Positions 17,482 to 27,161 of a DNA stretch of 64,000 nt are shown piece by piece. Source of the DNA: Micromonospora sp. Llam0 (GTDB lineage: Bacteria > Actinomycetota > Actinomycetes > Mycobacteriales > Micromonosporaceae). A program made the translations under genes and the position numbers. Position 1 is the first letter of the stretch; every line of letters starts with the position of its first letter. Where the stretch lies: assembly GCF_003751085.1 (NCBI RefSeq), contig NZ_RJJY01000002.1, forward strand, positions 930,001-994,000. Direction: 5' to 3'. The notes under the pieces were generated by a model, which saw only the letters and a program-made list of their open reading frames with translations, did no database searches and was not told the DNA's origin.

Positions 17482-18252
17482 TTAGAAGAGCCCGGCCTGG
17501 CGGTCCAGGCCGCCGCGCACCCACGGCAGCCGTACGGCGTCCCATGGCACCCGCTGCAGCAGGCGAAGTAGCAGCCAGCCGAGCAGCAGCCCGGCGACCG
17601 AGTCGGTCAGCCAGTGGTAGCCGAGGTAGACCGTGCTGCAGAAGAGGACCGCCGCCGGCAGGAAGCGCAGCGCCAGGTAGCCGGGGAACGGCCGCCGGGC
17701 CGGGACCTGCCGGCCGTACGCCCGCAGCAGACCGGTGATCAGCAGGGCGATCACCGCGTACCAGACGATCGCGTTGGTCACGTGCCCGGACGGGTACGCC
17801 ATCGCCGGGGTCGCCTCGGTGAACAGCCGCTCCGGGAACGGGTCGTCGAAATCGTGCGGGTAGCCCCGGGGCAGCAGCACCTTCATCGCGCCGACGCTGA
17901 GATAGGTCGCCACCACCGCGCCGAGCACCGGCAGCAGCGGGCGCACCGAACGGACCCGCCGGGCCAGCCAGAGCGCCAGCACGGTGGAGACCGGGATCAG
18001 CACCTGGCCGCCCTGGCCGAGATAGTTCAACACCCGGGCGGCCCAGTACGCCACCGGCGGCCGGTGCGCGTCGACCCAGTCCCGTACTACCAGGTCGAGG
18101 TCGAGGAACACCCCGCCGGTGAGCGCCCCGGTCAGCCCGGCCAGCACGGCCAGCAGCACCGCGTCGAACCACCAGCCGGCCGGCCGCGGCCCCGGTCGCC
18201 GCGACGCGTCGGACAGCGGCGCGGGCGGGCGGGTGGCGGTCGGTTCGGGCAC
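17482..18252 (-). CDS. PAP2-family membrane phosphatase
   Basis: 256 residues from GTG 18252 (the earlier ATG at 18333 adds a non-conserved leader). Phosphatase motifs: KVLLPRG (KxxxxxRP-like), PSGHVT and GYHWLTD, i.e. the three conserved PAP2 blocks with the catalytic His. Five to six membrane helices surround them. Likely acts on a lipid or isoprenoid diphosphate at the outer membrane face. Monocistronic, divergent from the DUF4032 gene. Confidence 0.85.
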   Translation of the reverse strand: MPEPTATRPPAPLSDASRRPGPRPAGWWFDAVLLAVLAGLTGALTGGVFLDLDLVVRDWVDAHRPPVAYWAARVLNYLGQGGQVLIPVSTVLALWLARRVRSVRPLLPVLGAVVATYLSVGAMKVLLPRGYPHDFDDPFPERLFTEATPAMAYPSGHVTNAIVWYAVIALLITGLLRAYGRQVPARRPFPGYLALRFLPAAVLFCSTVYLGYHWLTDSVAGLLLGWLLLRLLQRVPWDAVRLPWVRGGLDRQAGLF

Positions 18253-18402
18253 GCCGGCCAGGTTACCGAACCCGCGCGGTGACGATGTCGTGTCGCTACG
18301 GCGACAGCTTGACGGCGGGACCACCACGAACACTCTGAATATGGATCAAATCAACAGTGTTAGCCGAGCCACGGCAGGCGGCATCCTGGCGGCGTACCCG
18401 TC

Positions 18403-19623
18403 ATGCTTGATCCCGTGCGGATCACCTCGGCCCTTGTGGACCCGGCGCTGCTCGACCTGCCCTGGTCGACACCGCTGGAGCAGTGGCCTGCCGACCACCT
18501 GGTGGCGCTGCCGCAGGGCATCTCCCGGCACGTCGTCCGGTTCGTCAAACTCGCCGGCACCGTCTACGCCGTGAAGGAGACCGGCGAACGGGTCGCCGAA
18601 CGCGAGTACGACCTGCTGCGCGCCCTGGAGCGGATCGACTTCCCGGCCGTCGAGGCGGTGGCGATCGTCGCCGACCGCACCGACGCCGACGGCGAACCGC
18701 TCGACCCGGTGCTGATCACCCGGCATCTGCAGTTCTCGCTGCCGTACCGGGCGCTCTTCTCCAACCAGTTGCGCCCGGAAACCCTGGCCCGGCTGCTCGA
18801 CGCGCTCGCCGCGCTGATCGTCCGGATGCATCTGACCGGTTTCTTCTGGGGTGACTGCTCGCTGTCCAACACGCTGTTCCGCCGCGACGCCGGTGCGTTC
18901 GCCGCGTACCTGGTCGACGCCGAAACCGGGGCACTGCGGCCGGCCCTGTCCAACGGGCAACGCGGCGAGGACCTGGAGATCGCCCGGGTCAACATCTTCG
19001 GCGAGGCGCTCGACCTGCAGGCCGCCGGCCTGCTGCACGAGTCGATCGACCCGGAGACCGTCGCCGACGAGGTGGTCACCCGCTACGAACGGCTGTGGCA
19101 CGAGATCACCTACGAGCAGCACATCGAACGGGAGTCGCGGCACGACATCGAACGGCGGATCCGCCGGCTCAACGAACTCGGCTTCGACGTCGCCGAGGTG
19201 GCGATGTCGGTCGTCGACCGCGGCTCCTACCTGGTCCGGCCGAAGGTGGTCGACGCCGGCTACCACAGCCGGCGGCTGCTGCGGCTGACCGGCCTGGACG
19301 CCGAGGAGAACCAGGCCCGGCGGCTGCTCAACGACCTCGACGCGCACCGGGCGGAGAGCGACCTGACCGACGAGCAGCAGGCCGCGCACCGCTGGCTGAC
19401 CGAGGTCTTCGAGCCGGTGGTCCGCGCGGTACCGGCCCATCTGCGCCGCAAGGTCGAGCCGTCGGAGCTGTTCGCCCAGGTCATCGAACACCGGTGGCGG
19501 CTGTCCGAGGAGGCCGGCCGGGACGTCGGACTGGCCCCGGCGGTCCAGTCGTTCCTCGCCGACGTGCTGGTGCACTACCCGGACGAGCAGGCGGTGCTCG
19601 GCACCGAGGCGCCGGTCGGCTGA
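18403..19623 (+). CDS. DUF4032 family protein (kinase-like fold)
   Basis: 406 residues. The N-terminal part resembles a lipopolysaccharide/aminoglycoside-kinase-like fold: VKETGERVAEREYDLLRAL, then HLTGFFWGDCSLSNTLFRRD (HxDxxxxN-like catalytic loop) and YLVDAETGAL. The C-terminal part is DUF4032-specific. Widespread in actinobacteria with unknown function. A protein or small-molecule kinase activity is possible but not shown. Ends 32 bp from the convergent channel gene. Confidence 0.85.
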   Translation: MLDPVRITSALVDPALLDLPWSTPLEQWPADHLVALPQGISRHVVRFVKLAGTVYAVKETGERVAEREYDLLRALERIDFPAVEAVAIVADRTDADGEPLDPVLITRHLQFSLPYRALFSNQLRPETLARLLDALAALIVRMHLTGFFWGDCSLSNTLFRRDAGAFAAYLVDAETGALRPALSNGQRGEDLEIARVNIFGEALDLQAAGLLHESIDPETVADEVVTRYERLWHEITYEQHIERESRHDIERRIRRLNELGFDVAEVAMSVVDRGSYLVRPKVVDAGYHSRRLLRLTGLDAEENQARRLLNDLDAHRAESDLTDEQQAAHRWLTEVFEPVVRAVPAHLRRKVEPSELFAQVIEHRWRLSEEAGRDVGLAPAVQSFLADVLVHYPDEQAVLGTEAPVG

Positions 19624-19655
19624 CCGACGCGATTCGGCCCGGCGCGGCACCCGGG

Positions 19656-21419
19656 TCAGGGTGCCGGCTCGGCCTCGTCGACCGCCTCGTCGACCGCCTC
19701 GGTGGCCTGCTTGAGCAGCCAGCTCAGCCCGGACCGGCGGGCCACCACGGTGATCCGGTCCCGGGCCCCCAGTCGGAAACCCGACGCCGGCAGCCAGATC
19801 GGTCGGGGCTCGCCGAACTGCGCGAACGCGATCACCCGTACGCCCGGATTTTCGTCGGCGGCGGCGAGCGACCCGCCGTCCAGCGCCGACCCGGCGGCAA
19901 CGATCACCTCGGCGACCAGCAGCACGTGCCGGCCGACCGGGATGGTCGCGATCACCTCGCGGTCCATCAGCGCGGCGGCGAAGGCCGGTGCCGCCAGGTA
20001 CGACACGCTGCGGGAGATACCGATGTTGAAGGTGCGCTGGATCCGGCTGGCGAAATCCCCGTCGAACAGCCGCAGCACGACGTGCACGTCGCTGTGGATC
20101 TCCCGGGCGTACAGCGCCGCCTGCAGGTTCGTCACGTCGTCGGTGGAGACGATCACCAGCGCCCGGCAGGTGGCCACCGAGGCGGCGCGCAGCGTCTCCT
20201 CCTGGGAGCCGTCGCCGACGATCAACGGAACGTCCAGCTCCCGCGCGACCGAGACGCCCCGCGCGTCCGGGTCCTTGTCGACGCCGACCACCTCGACGCC
20301 GAGGTCGTGCAGCTGCCACATCACCCGGGTGCCGACGTTGCCGAGCCCGACGACCACCACGTGCCCGGTCCGCTCCGGCCGGGTCTGCCGGTCGGCGATC
20401 GCCAGTCGGGCGTTCACCAGGCCGTCCACCACGGCGGCGGTGAGCAGCGGGATCAACGCCAGCCCGGCCAGGCTGAGCACCACCTGCATCACCTGTACGG
20501 CGGCCGACTTGCCCAGGTCCGGATCGGCGCCGCTGAGTGTCATCACCACGGTCAGGTAGACCGCCTCCGCGACGCTCACCCCCTCGGCACGCGACAGCAG
20601 CATGCCGAAGACCACCACCACCGCCAGTACGCCGAGCGTGGCCATCCCGATCTTGCGGGTGGCGAAGGACCGCAACGCCCGTACCGGGTCCCGCCACAGC
20701 CGGGCGCGCTGGCGGGCGCGGACGATCCGACGGGCCGCCCGGACCGGCGCCAGCTGGCTGCCGGCCGCCTCGGCCAGCACCAGATCGGCGTTGTCCTGGT
20801 CGGCCGGCAGCACCCGGGGGCGGCCGGCGTCGCTCAGGTCGGCCAGCCCGCAGATGACGTGGTCGGGGCGGACCTCGTCGCGCTGCGCCACGTGCAGCGT
20901 CCGGCCGCCGTGGCGGAAATGGGTCGGCGACACCACCCCGAGGGCGGCCGCGACAAAGGCGGGTGCCGCCATCGACGCGTCGGACAGCACCTCGCAGTCG
21001 GCGAACAGCCGCTTCACCCGACTGCCCAGCCGGGTGTTGAACATCCGCATCACCACCCGCAGGTCGGGCTCGACCTCCTGGGCGCACAGCGCGGCGTTGA
21101 TGTTGCCGACGTCGTCCTGGTTGAGCAGCGCCAGGCCGCGCGCGCCGGCCAGCCCGGCGCTGCGGAACGTCTGCTCGGTGAGCCGGTCGGCCCGCAGCAG
21201 CCGGATCCCTTTGATCGACCGCATGTCCGGCCCGTCCGGCCGGGGCCGGGTCGGCACGATGACCGTCACCGTGGCGGCCGCCGCCACCAGCTCGCCGACC
21301 AGCCGGTAGGCCAGCGGATCGTGCCCGCAGACGACGTAGTGCGGCCGGTTGTCGCCGTTGCTGCGCAGCCGACCGCCGACGGCGCGGCGGGCGCGGTCAC
21401 GCCACGGGTCGACAGCCAT
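19656..21419 (-). CDS. Ion-channel-like protein with two RCK/TrkA-N NAD-binding domains
   Basis: 587 residues from ATG 21419. Order: TrkA-N domain 1 (HYVVCGHDPLAYRLVGELV), a membrane pore region near 245-330 with two strong helices flanking a re-entrant-like stretch TLSGADPD, then TrkA-N domain 2 (VVVVGLGNVGTRVMWQLHD) and TrkA-C. The pore sequence is not the potassium filter TVGYG and resembles the ADAG-type filter of CASTOR/POLLUX-like channels. Probably a ligand-gated cation channel. An in-frame VDEA duplication sits near the C-terminus. Confidence 0.8.
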   Translation of the reverse strand: MAVDPWRDRARRAVGGRLRSNGDNRPHYVVCGHDPLAYRLVGELVAAAATVTVIVPTRPRPDGPDMRSIKGIRLLRADRLTEQTFRSAGLAGARGLALLNQDDVGNINAALCAQEVEPDLRVVMRMFNTRLGSRVKRLFADCEVLSDASMAAPAFVAAALGVVSPTHFRHGGRTLHVAQRDEVRPDHVICGLADLSDAGRPRVLPADQDNADLVLAEAAGSQLAPVRAARRIVRARQRARLWRDPVRALRSFATRKIGMATLGVLAVVVVFGMLLSRAEGVSVAEAVYLTVVMTLSGADPDLGKSAAVQVMQVVLSLAGLALIPLLTAAVVDGLVNARLAIADRQTRPERTGHVVVVGLGNVGTRVMWQLHDLGVEVVGVDKDPDARGVSVARELDVPLIVGDGSQEETLRAASVATCRALVIVSTDDVTNLQAALYAREIHSDVHVVLRLFDGDFASRIQRTFNIGISRSVSYLAAPAFAAALMDREVIATIPVGRHVLLVAEVIVAAGSALDGGSLAAADENPGVRVIAFAQFGEPRPIWLPASGFRLGARDRITVVARRSGLSWLLKQATEAVDEAVDEAEPAP

Positions 21420-21538
21420 GACCGGATGGTAGCCACCGACGGCACGCGCGGGGTGACCGCAAAGTCGCCTCCCCGGCGGACCGGACCGGCACACTGGACC
21501 CGGCACCGGCGCATCACCGCAGACGCAAGGAGGAGCTC

Positions 21539-23107
21539 TTGGGACTGTCCCGAACGGTCGGCCGGCTCTTCGGCGTACGGTCCGAGCTGGTCCGGGCGGA
21601 TCCGGCCGGTACCGACCGGGTGGCCGCAGGCACCGATGCGCTGGTAGTCGGCGGTGGCATCGCCGGCATGTGCGCGGCGATCGTCCTGGCCGAACGCGGC
21701 GTACGGGTCACTGTGCTGGAAGGCGCCGCCCAGCTCGGCGGGCGGCTGGCCGCCTGGCCGGAAACGCTGGCCGACGGCACGGTCCAGCCGGTCGACCACG
21801 GTTTCCACGCGTTCTTCCGCCAGTACTACAACTGGCGGGCGATCCTGCGCCGGGCCGACCCGACACTTGGCATGCTGCGGCCGGTCGACGGCTATCCGGT
21901 GTGGTCGGCGCAGTGGCCGCCGGAGGAGTTCGGTCGGCTGCCGACCACGCCACCGCTGAACCTGCTGGCGCTGTTGCTGCGCAGCCCGAGCCTGCGGCTG
22001 CGCGAACTGCGCGAGATGGACCGTCGGGCGGCGATGCCGTTGCTTGCCTACGATCCGGATCGGACGTACGCCGAGCTCGACCGGCGGTCCGCCGCCGAGC
22101 TGCTGGACTCGCTGCGGCTGCCGGACCGGGCCCGCGCCATGCTGTTCGAGGTCTTCTCCCACTCGTTCTTCAACCATGAGCGGGAGTTGTCCGCCGCCGA
22201 GCTGGTGGCCAACTTCCACTTCTATTTTCTGGGTAATCCGGAAGGGCTCGGCTTCGACGCGCCGGAGCAGGATTACGACGCCGCGATCTGGCAGCCGCTG
22301 CACGAGCATCTGCGCCGGCACGGTGGCCGGGTGGTCACCGGCGACGCGGTGCAGACCATCATCCCCAGGCGGGCCAACGGTTGGCAGGTGCGGTGCGCCT
22401 CCGGAGCCGCGCACACTGCCCGGTACGTGGTGCTGGCCGTCGACCCGCCGGCGCTGCGCACACTGCTGGCCGACTCGCCCCGGCTGGCTGAGGCCGCGCC
22501 GACGTTGGCCGAGCGGGTCGGCACGCTGGTCGACGCTCCGCCGTACGCGGTGGCCCGGCTCTGGTTGGGTGGCGACGTCGCACCCGACCGGCCGGTGTTC
22601 AGCGGGGTATCCCGCCAGCCGACCCTGGACTCGGTCACCCTCTACCACCGGCTGGAGCGTCAGGCGCGGCAGTGGGCGCAGCGCAGCCGGGGCGCGGTGC
22701 TCGAACTCCACGCGTACGCCTGCCCGGAACAGGTGCCGGCCGAGGTGCTGGCCGACCGGATGCGCGCCGAGTTGGCATCGCTGTGGCCGGAGGTGGCCGA
22801 CCTGCCGGTGCTGGAGTCACGGGCGCGGGTCGCGGCGCAGGCCCCGGCGTTCCCGCCCGGGGCGGCGGCGGTGCGGCCCGGCGTGGTCACCGACGCGGAC
22901 GGGTTGTTCCTGGCTGGCGACGGGATCGACACCGATTTGCCGAGCGCTCTGATGGAACGGGCGGCGGTGACCGGAATCCTGGCCGCGAACCACATCCTGC
23001 GTCGGGAGGGCGCGGCCACCGAGCCGCTGCGGACGATCCGCCGGTACGGGCTGTTGGCGCGGGCGCCGCACTCGTCGGCCCCGCCCGACGCCGGCCCGAC
23101 GCAGTAG
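21539..23107 (+). CDS. FAD-dependent oxidoreductase of the CrtI/CrtU (carotene desaturase-like) group
   Basis: 522 residues. TTG 21539 is the start because AAGGAGGAG lies directly upstream. Dinucleotide-binding GGGIAGMCAAIVLAERG (about 38-54) is followed by the FAD-ribose Glu of VLEGAAQLGGRL and the DHGFHAFFRQYYNWR motif that I associate with CrtU-type carotene desaturase/methyltransferases. A C-terminal FLAGDGIDTDLPSALMERA contacts FAD. No other carotenoid gene is adjacent, so the substrate is unproven. Confidence 0.75.
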   Translation: MGLSRTVGRLFGVRSELVRADPAGTDRVAAGTDALVVGGGIAGMCAAIVLAERGVRVTVLEGAAQLGGRLAAWPETLADGTVQPVDHGFHAFFRQYYNWRAILRRADPTLGMLRPVDGYPVWSAQWPPEEFGRLPTTPPLNLLALLLRSPSLRLRELREMDRRAAMPLLAYDPDRTYAELDRRSAAELLDSLRLPDRARAMLFEVFSHSFFNHERELSAAELVANFHFYFLGNPEGLGFDAPEQDYDAAIWQPLHEHLRRHGGRVVTGDAVQTIIPRRANGWQVRCASGAAHTARYVVLAVDPPALRTLLADSPRLAEAAPTLAERVGTLVDAPPYAVARLWLGGDVAPDRPVFSGVSRQPTLDSVTLYHRLERQARQWAQRSRGAVLELHAYACPEQVPAEVLADRMRAELASLWPEVADLPVLESRARVAAQAPAFPPGAAAVRPGVVTDADGLFLAGDGIDTDLPSALMERAAVTGILAANHILRREGAATEPLRTIRRYGLLARAPHSSAPPDAGPTQ

Positions 23108-23149
23108 CTGCGGCAGGCCGGCGTCGGGCAGGTGTCGGGCAGGTGTCCG

Positions 23150-23857
23150 TCAGCTGGTCTGCTCGACCGCGTCGCGGATCTCGACGAGCGATCCGGCGGC
23201 TTCCTCGCCGGTGCTGAAGTAGAACACGTACATCACCAGCGCGCCGCGGCTCGCCCAGACGCAGACCCCGCCGGGGATGCCTTCGAGGTCGGCGTCGCCG
23301 CACCGCGCCGACCCGCCCTTCGGACCGGCGTCGACGTCGGTGACGTTGGTCATCCCGAGCCCTGTGGCGTCGCCTTCGGTGGCGTCGGCCAGCTCCTGGT
23401 CGGGGTCGGCCATCACGCCGGAAACGCCGGCGATCATCACCAGGTTCTCCTGCTCGATGTCGCCGTAGAAGGCGCCGATGCTGCTGGTCGACTCGGGCAC
23501 GTCGGCGGCCAGCCCGGTGGCCACCTCCTCGGCGAGACCCTGGAAGGTCGGGTCGGTGTTCAGCTCGCGGCCGGCGAGGGTGTCCGGGGTGACCAGCCGG
23601 GTCTGGGTCGCTTCGATGACCTCACCGACGGTGTCCCGGACGAGGAAGAAGGTCACGGCCACGCCACCGAGGCAGAGCACCAGGACAGCGGCGATGACGA
23701 TCAGGATGATCGGTACCGCCTTGGACCTCTTCTTGGGCGGCGGGGCCATCGGAACACCGGGCTGGCCGGCGTAGGCCGGCCCGGGAGCGGCTCCAGCCGG
23801 CGGCACCGGCTGCCCGGCGGGCGCGCCCGGGTACTGCGGCTGAGAGGGGTCAGACAT
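23150..23857 (-). CDS. Membrane-anchored extracellular protein of unknown function
   Basis: 235 residues. A Pro/Ala/Gly-rich cytoplasmic head (1-45) ends in a basic KKRSK stretch, followed by a single membrane helix (about 48-72, VPIILIVIAAVLVLCLGG). The exported domain has two Cys (SARCGDADLEG, GVCVWASRG) that could form a disulfide. This head-helix-domain layout is common in uncharacterised actinobacterial proteins. No family is recognised with confidence. Confidence 0.7.
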   Translation of the reverse strand: MSDPSQPQYPGAPAGQPVPPAGAAPGPAYAGQPGVPMAPPPKKRSKAVPIILIVIAAVLVLCLGGVAVTFFLVRDTVGEVIEATQTRLVTPDTLAGRELNTDPTFQGLAEEVATGLAADVPESTSSIGAFYGDIEQENLVMIAGVSGVMADPDQELADATEGDATGLGMTNVTDVDAGPKGGSARCGDADLEGIPGGVCVWASRGALVMYVFYFSTGEEAAGSLVEIRDAVEQTS

Positions 23858-24289
23858 GTTCTACCTACTTCTGATGAGGGCCCCGTGACTCCTGACCGGC
23901 AGGCGGCTCGGAGCTTTCCTGGCAACCCGCTGTACGCGGGGCCGGCCGATCGTAACGGTGGGCGGCGACAACTGAGTCGCCCGACAGGAACCGACGGGGT
24001 GGAATCACCACCGAACCGTTACCCGGGGCAGGAGCCACGCCACGACGGCCGGAGCCGGAGCCGGCGCGCAGTCGCCGGACGGACTCAGGGTGCCACCATC
24101 TGGGGTCGGGGCACTCGCGCAGCTTGATGCCGGACACGAATCAAGATGCACCTGTGGCATCAGGTGGCGGAAGCACCTTCAGTCAGTGGCGACGTTGCCA
24201 CTCAGCTGAGAGAAAGGTACACACGGGAGCTAAAGGGACAACGGTTGCTACACCACCAGCCGCGACAGGTCAAGTCAAGTCCCGCTTGC
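23858..24289. other. Non-coding stretch before the toxin-antitoxin promoter
   Basis: About 430 bases. The left half is the upstream region of the membrane-anchored protein gene. A short plus-strand frame (24146-24331) has no ribosome-binding site and reads through the TA promoter, so it is not counted. GC drops toward the right. Confidence 0.4.
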
Positions 24290-24342
24290 TGTGAGCTAAA
24301 TCACTTACAATGTATTGCGCGCCAGGGCTGAATTAGTTCAGC
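24290..24342 (+). promoter_or_regulatory. Promoter/operator region of the toxin-antitoxin module
   Basis: TGTGAGCTAAATCACT (24290-24305) fits the CRP-type pattern TGTGA-N6-TCAC and abuts a -10-like TACAAT (24306-24311). Downstream, GCTGAA-TTAG-TTCAGC (24327-24342) is a perfect 6-bp inverted repeat nine bases before the antitoxin ATG. Antitoxins usually autoregulate through such a repeat. Which protein binds the first palindrome is unknown. Confidence 0.55.
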
Positions 24343-24351
24343 ATTGACTCT

Positions 24352-24837
24352 ATGCAGACCATGCAGTGGAGTGACGCGGCACGCGCACCGCGTGAGGTTG
24401 CATCTGCGGTCGAGTCTTCAGGCGAAGTTCGGCTGGAGCGCCGAGGGGACGGCGTTCCCTTCGTGATCATGCGGGAAGATCGCGCCCAGCAGGCACATCA
24501 GGGGATGGAGACGAGCACGCGGTTACTCCGCAATCTCTTCCAGCTTGGCGGCGAGGAGCTAGTCACGGAGGCCCTGGTAGACGCCTTCCCATGGACCAAC
24601 TTCCTTCCCGAGAAAGATCGCATTACCTTCGTCAAGGAGTTCATGTGGACCCTTGAAGCATGCAGCGATCTTGATGTATGGGCTCCATTCGGGAGGATGA
24701 TTCACGAATGGCAGCAGACTGCGGCGATTCACGCTGACCCGGCGCTCGCCCAAGAGCTGTCCCGCGCGGTAGACTCCGACCTCGGTCCTGTACCTGCTCC
24801 GATGGTGTCGGAGGAAGTTGGTGCCGAAGAGGAATGA
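24352..24837 (+). CDS. Phd/YefM-like antitoxin of a type II toxin-antitoxin pair
   Basis: 161 residues. The N-terminal part (WSDAARAPREVASAVESSGEVRLERRGDGVPFVIMRED) matches the prevent-host-death DNA-binding fold. The longer C-terminal region (about 50-150) is mainly helical and acidic at the end (EEVGAEEE), as expected for toxin neutralisation. It overlaps the toxin gene by 17 bp. It is longer than usual antitoxins (80-100 aa). ATG 24361 is an alternative start. Confidence 0.75.
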   Translation: MQTMQWSDAARAPREVASAVESSGEVRLERRGDGVPFVIMREDRAQQAHQGMETSTRLLRNLFQLGGEELVTEALVDAFPWTNFLPEKDRITFVKEFMWTLEACSDLDVWAPFGRMIHEWQQTAAIHADPALAQELSRAVDSDLGPVPAPMVSEEVGAEEE

Positions 24838-25171
24838 CCGTGTTGCTCCACCAGCTCCCCCAGGAGGTTGGGAGTTGCGGTTTGGCACCAAGGAGGCCGC
24901 CAACGGCTGGGAGGACTTGGTCAGAGCCGCGCCGGGAAACTTGTGGCAGGCGTGGGAGGCTCTGACTTACGGCCCAACAGATCCGGACAAGCCACACCGA
25001 CAGCATCGGCTGAAGGGTGAGCTAGGAAGCCGCATGGTCCAGGGCGACGGTCTGGAGCAATGGCAGTACGAGGTAACGAGCGGCGGGAGAATCTGGTACT
25101 GCCCTGATCCGGAACGTAGATTTGTGTGGATCATGTACGCTTCGACCGCGCATCCCCGTGCCACGGAATGA
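24821..25171 (+). CDS. RelE/ParE-like toxin of a type II toxin-antitoxin pair
   Basis: 116 residues from GTG 24821, with GGAGGA seven bases upstream. A TTG three bases earlier is possible. The RelE-like fold is suggested by a basic helix-rich N-terminus (ELRFGTKEAANGWEDLVR), HRQHRLKGELGSRMVQGDGLEQWQYEV and the strand pair GGRIWYCPDPERRFVWIMYA. These would make it an mRNA interferase. The catalytic residues are less clear than in RelE. Located just 3' of tRNA-Thr, a frequent site for acquired modules. Confidence 0.75.
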   Translation: MPKRNDRVAPPAPPGGWELRFGTKEAANGWEDLVRAAPGNLWQAWEALTYGPTDPDKPHRQHRLKGELGSRMVQGDGLEQWQYEVTSGGRIWYCPDPERRFVWIMYASTAHPRATE

Positions 25172-25390
25172 TCTTCGCAACCAGGGATCTCGAAACCTCC
25201 CCCCGTCGCAGGCAGGGTCTCTGCCATTCGTTTCCCGCCCACCGTACAAATTCGTCACCGTCACCGTCACCGCCCTCGCCCAGAGCCTACCGACGGTAGC
25301 CCGCAGCACCACCGGCAGACAGCCGTGTGATGCGTCAAGCCACCGGCAAGCTCAGCGGACTGCTGTCGTCACCAGCGTTGCTGTCAACGT

Positions 25391-25417
25391 GTCCCGCCGT
25401 GCGTCACACGGCGGGAC
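25391..25417 (-). terminator. Terminator of tRNA-Thr
   Basis: GTCCCGCCGTG and CACGGCGGGAC form a perfect 11-bp stem with a 5-base loop. It begins 15 bases beyond the tRNA 3' end on the minus strand. No U-tract, as is usual in actinomycetes. It may also stop transcription from the convergent toxin operon. The 220 bases between toxin stop and this hairpin hold no gene. Confidence 0.75.
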
Positions 25418-25431
25418 CTGCGCGGCGGTGC

Positions 25432-25508
25432 TGGAGCCCCCGGCCGGGCTCGAACCGGCGACATCTCGCTTACAAGGCGAGTGCTCTGGCCAACTGAGCT
25501 ACAGGGGC
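25432..25508 (-). tRNA. tRNA-Thr (TGT anticodon)
   Basis: Full cloverleaf on the minus strand. The acceptor GCCCCTG pairs with CGGGGGC, the D-arm carries GCTCAGTTGGCCAGAGC, the anticodon arm CTCGC-CTTGTAA-GCGAG has anticodon TGT at 25474-25472, and the T-arm is GCCGG-TTCGAGC-CCGGC. CCA is encoded after discriminator T. A diverged 3'-half copy lies at 17299-17344. Confidence 0.95.
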
Positions 25509-25870
25509 AGCGTTCGTTCAGCGTCAGCATAGCCACTGACGTGGCGATACCGCCGCATCGGCCGGTCTGTCCGATCGATCTCTCCCGTTCTGCGTACGGT
25601 GTCCGTCGCTGCGGCGGCCGCCGTGGACCGCCGGCCAAGGGTGACGAACAGTGGCATACCCCACGTCGATGTCCGTTTTGGTCAGTTATCGGAGGTAGTT
25701 GCGGGCCGTCCCGGTCTTGGCAGCCAGGCAAATCCCGTTTACCGTGGCGTGACACGTGCGACACGCCGCCCTGGCGGCTGCGGGCACGCGTGGGCCGGCG
25801 CTCAGAGCGCCAGCCGCTCCTTCACTCGGATCGTCCGGCACGTTCCTGCCGGTGAAAGGAAGCACTGACC
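25509..25870. other. Leader region of the MsiK gene
   Basis: About 360 bases without a gene: the tRNA promoter on one strand and the msiK promoter/leader on the other. GGCGTG and CACGCC (about 25744-25770) form a spaced inverted repeat of unknown meaning. Otherwise nothing specific was recognised. Confidence 0.4.
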
Positions 25871-26962
<1,092 letters not shown>

Positions 26963-26987
26963 CCGACCGCCACTCCGGCTGACTGAC

Positions 26988-27030
26988 CGAACGGTCGGCC
27001 TTCCCGGTTGGGGAGGCCGGCCGTTCGGCG
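26988..27030 (+). terminator. Rho-independent-type terminator after msiK
   Basis: CGAACGGTCGGCCTTCCC (26988-27005), loop GGTTG and GGGAGGCCGGCCGTTCG (27011-27027) form a 17-bp stem with one wobble and one bulge, followed by GCGTTT. It sits 25 bp after the stop codon. The rest of the gap to the convergent pectate lyase is without a gene. Confidence 0.85.
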
Positions 27031-27161
27031 TTTCCGAGTGGTACGCCGCGCCCCCGGTCCGTGGCGGCAGAGCGGTGCAAGGGGTGGGCCGGCGGGCGTC
27101 TCGCCGACCCACCCCGCTTGTGACACCGGCCGGGCGGGACAGACGGCAGCTTGCCAGTCGG

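Noticed and set aside
18346..21087. 913-aa minus-strand open frame
   Set aside because: Spans the DUF4032 gene antisense and the channel gene out of frame. No domain is recognisable; GC-rich codon bias explains the absence of stops.
24146..24331. 61-aa plus-strand frame before the antitoxin
   Set aside because: Covers the TA promoter and operator, has no Shine-Dalgarno and no similarity that I recognise.
17299..25508. Genomic island bounded by the tRNA-Thr relic and the intact tRNA-Thr
   Set aside because: The two copies are in opposite orientation and the interval contains ordinary chromosomal genes (PAP2, DUF4032), so it is not a direct-repeat-bounded insertion.
25122..25532. Plus-strand 136-aa frame containing EPPAGLEPATSRLQG
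   Set aside because: Antisense translation of the functional tRNA-Thr gene.
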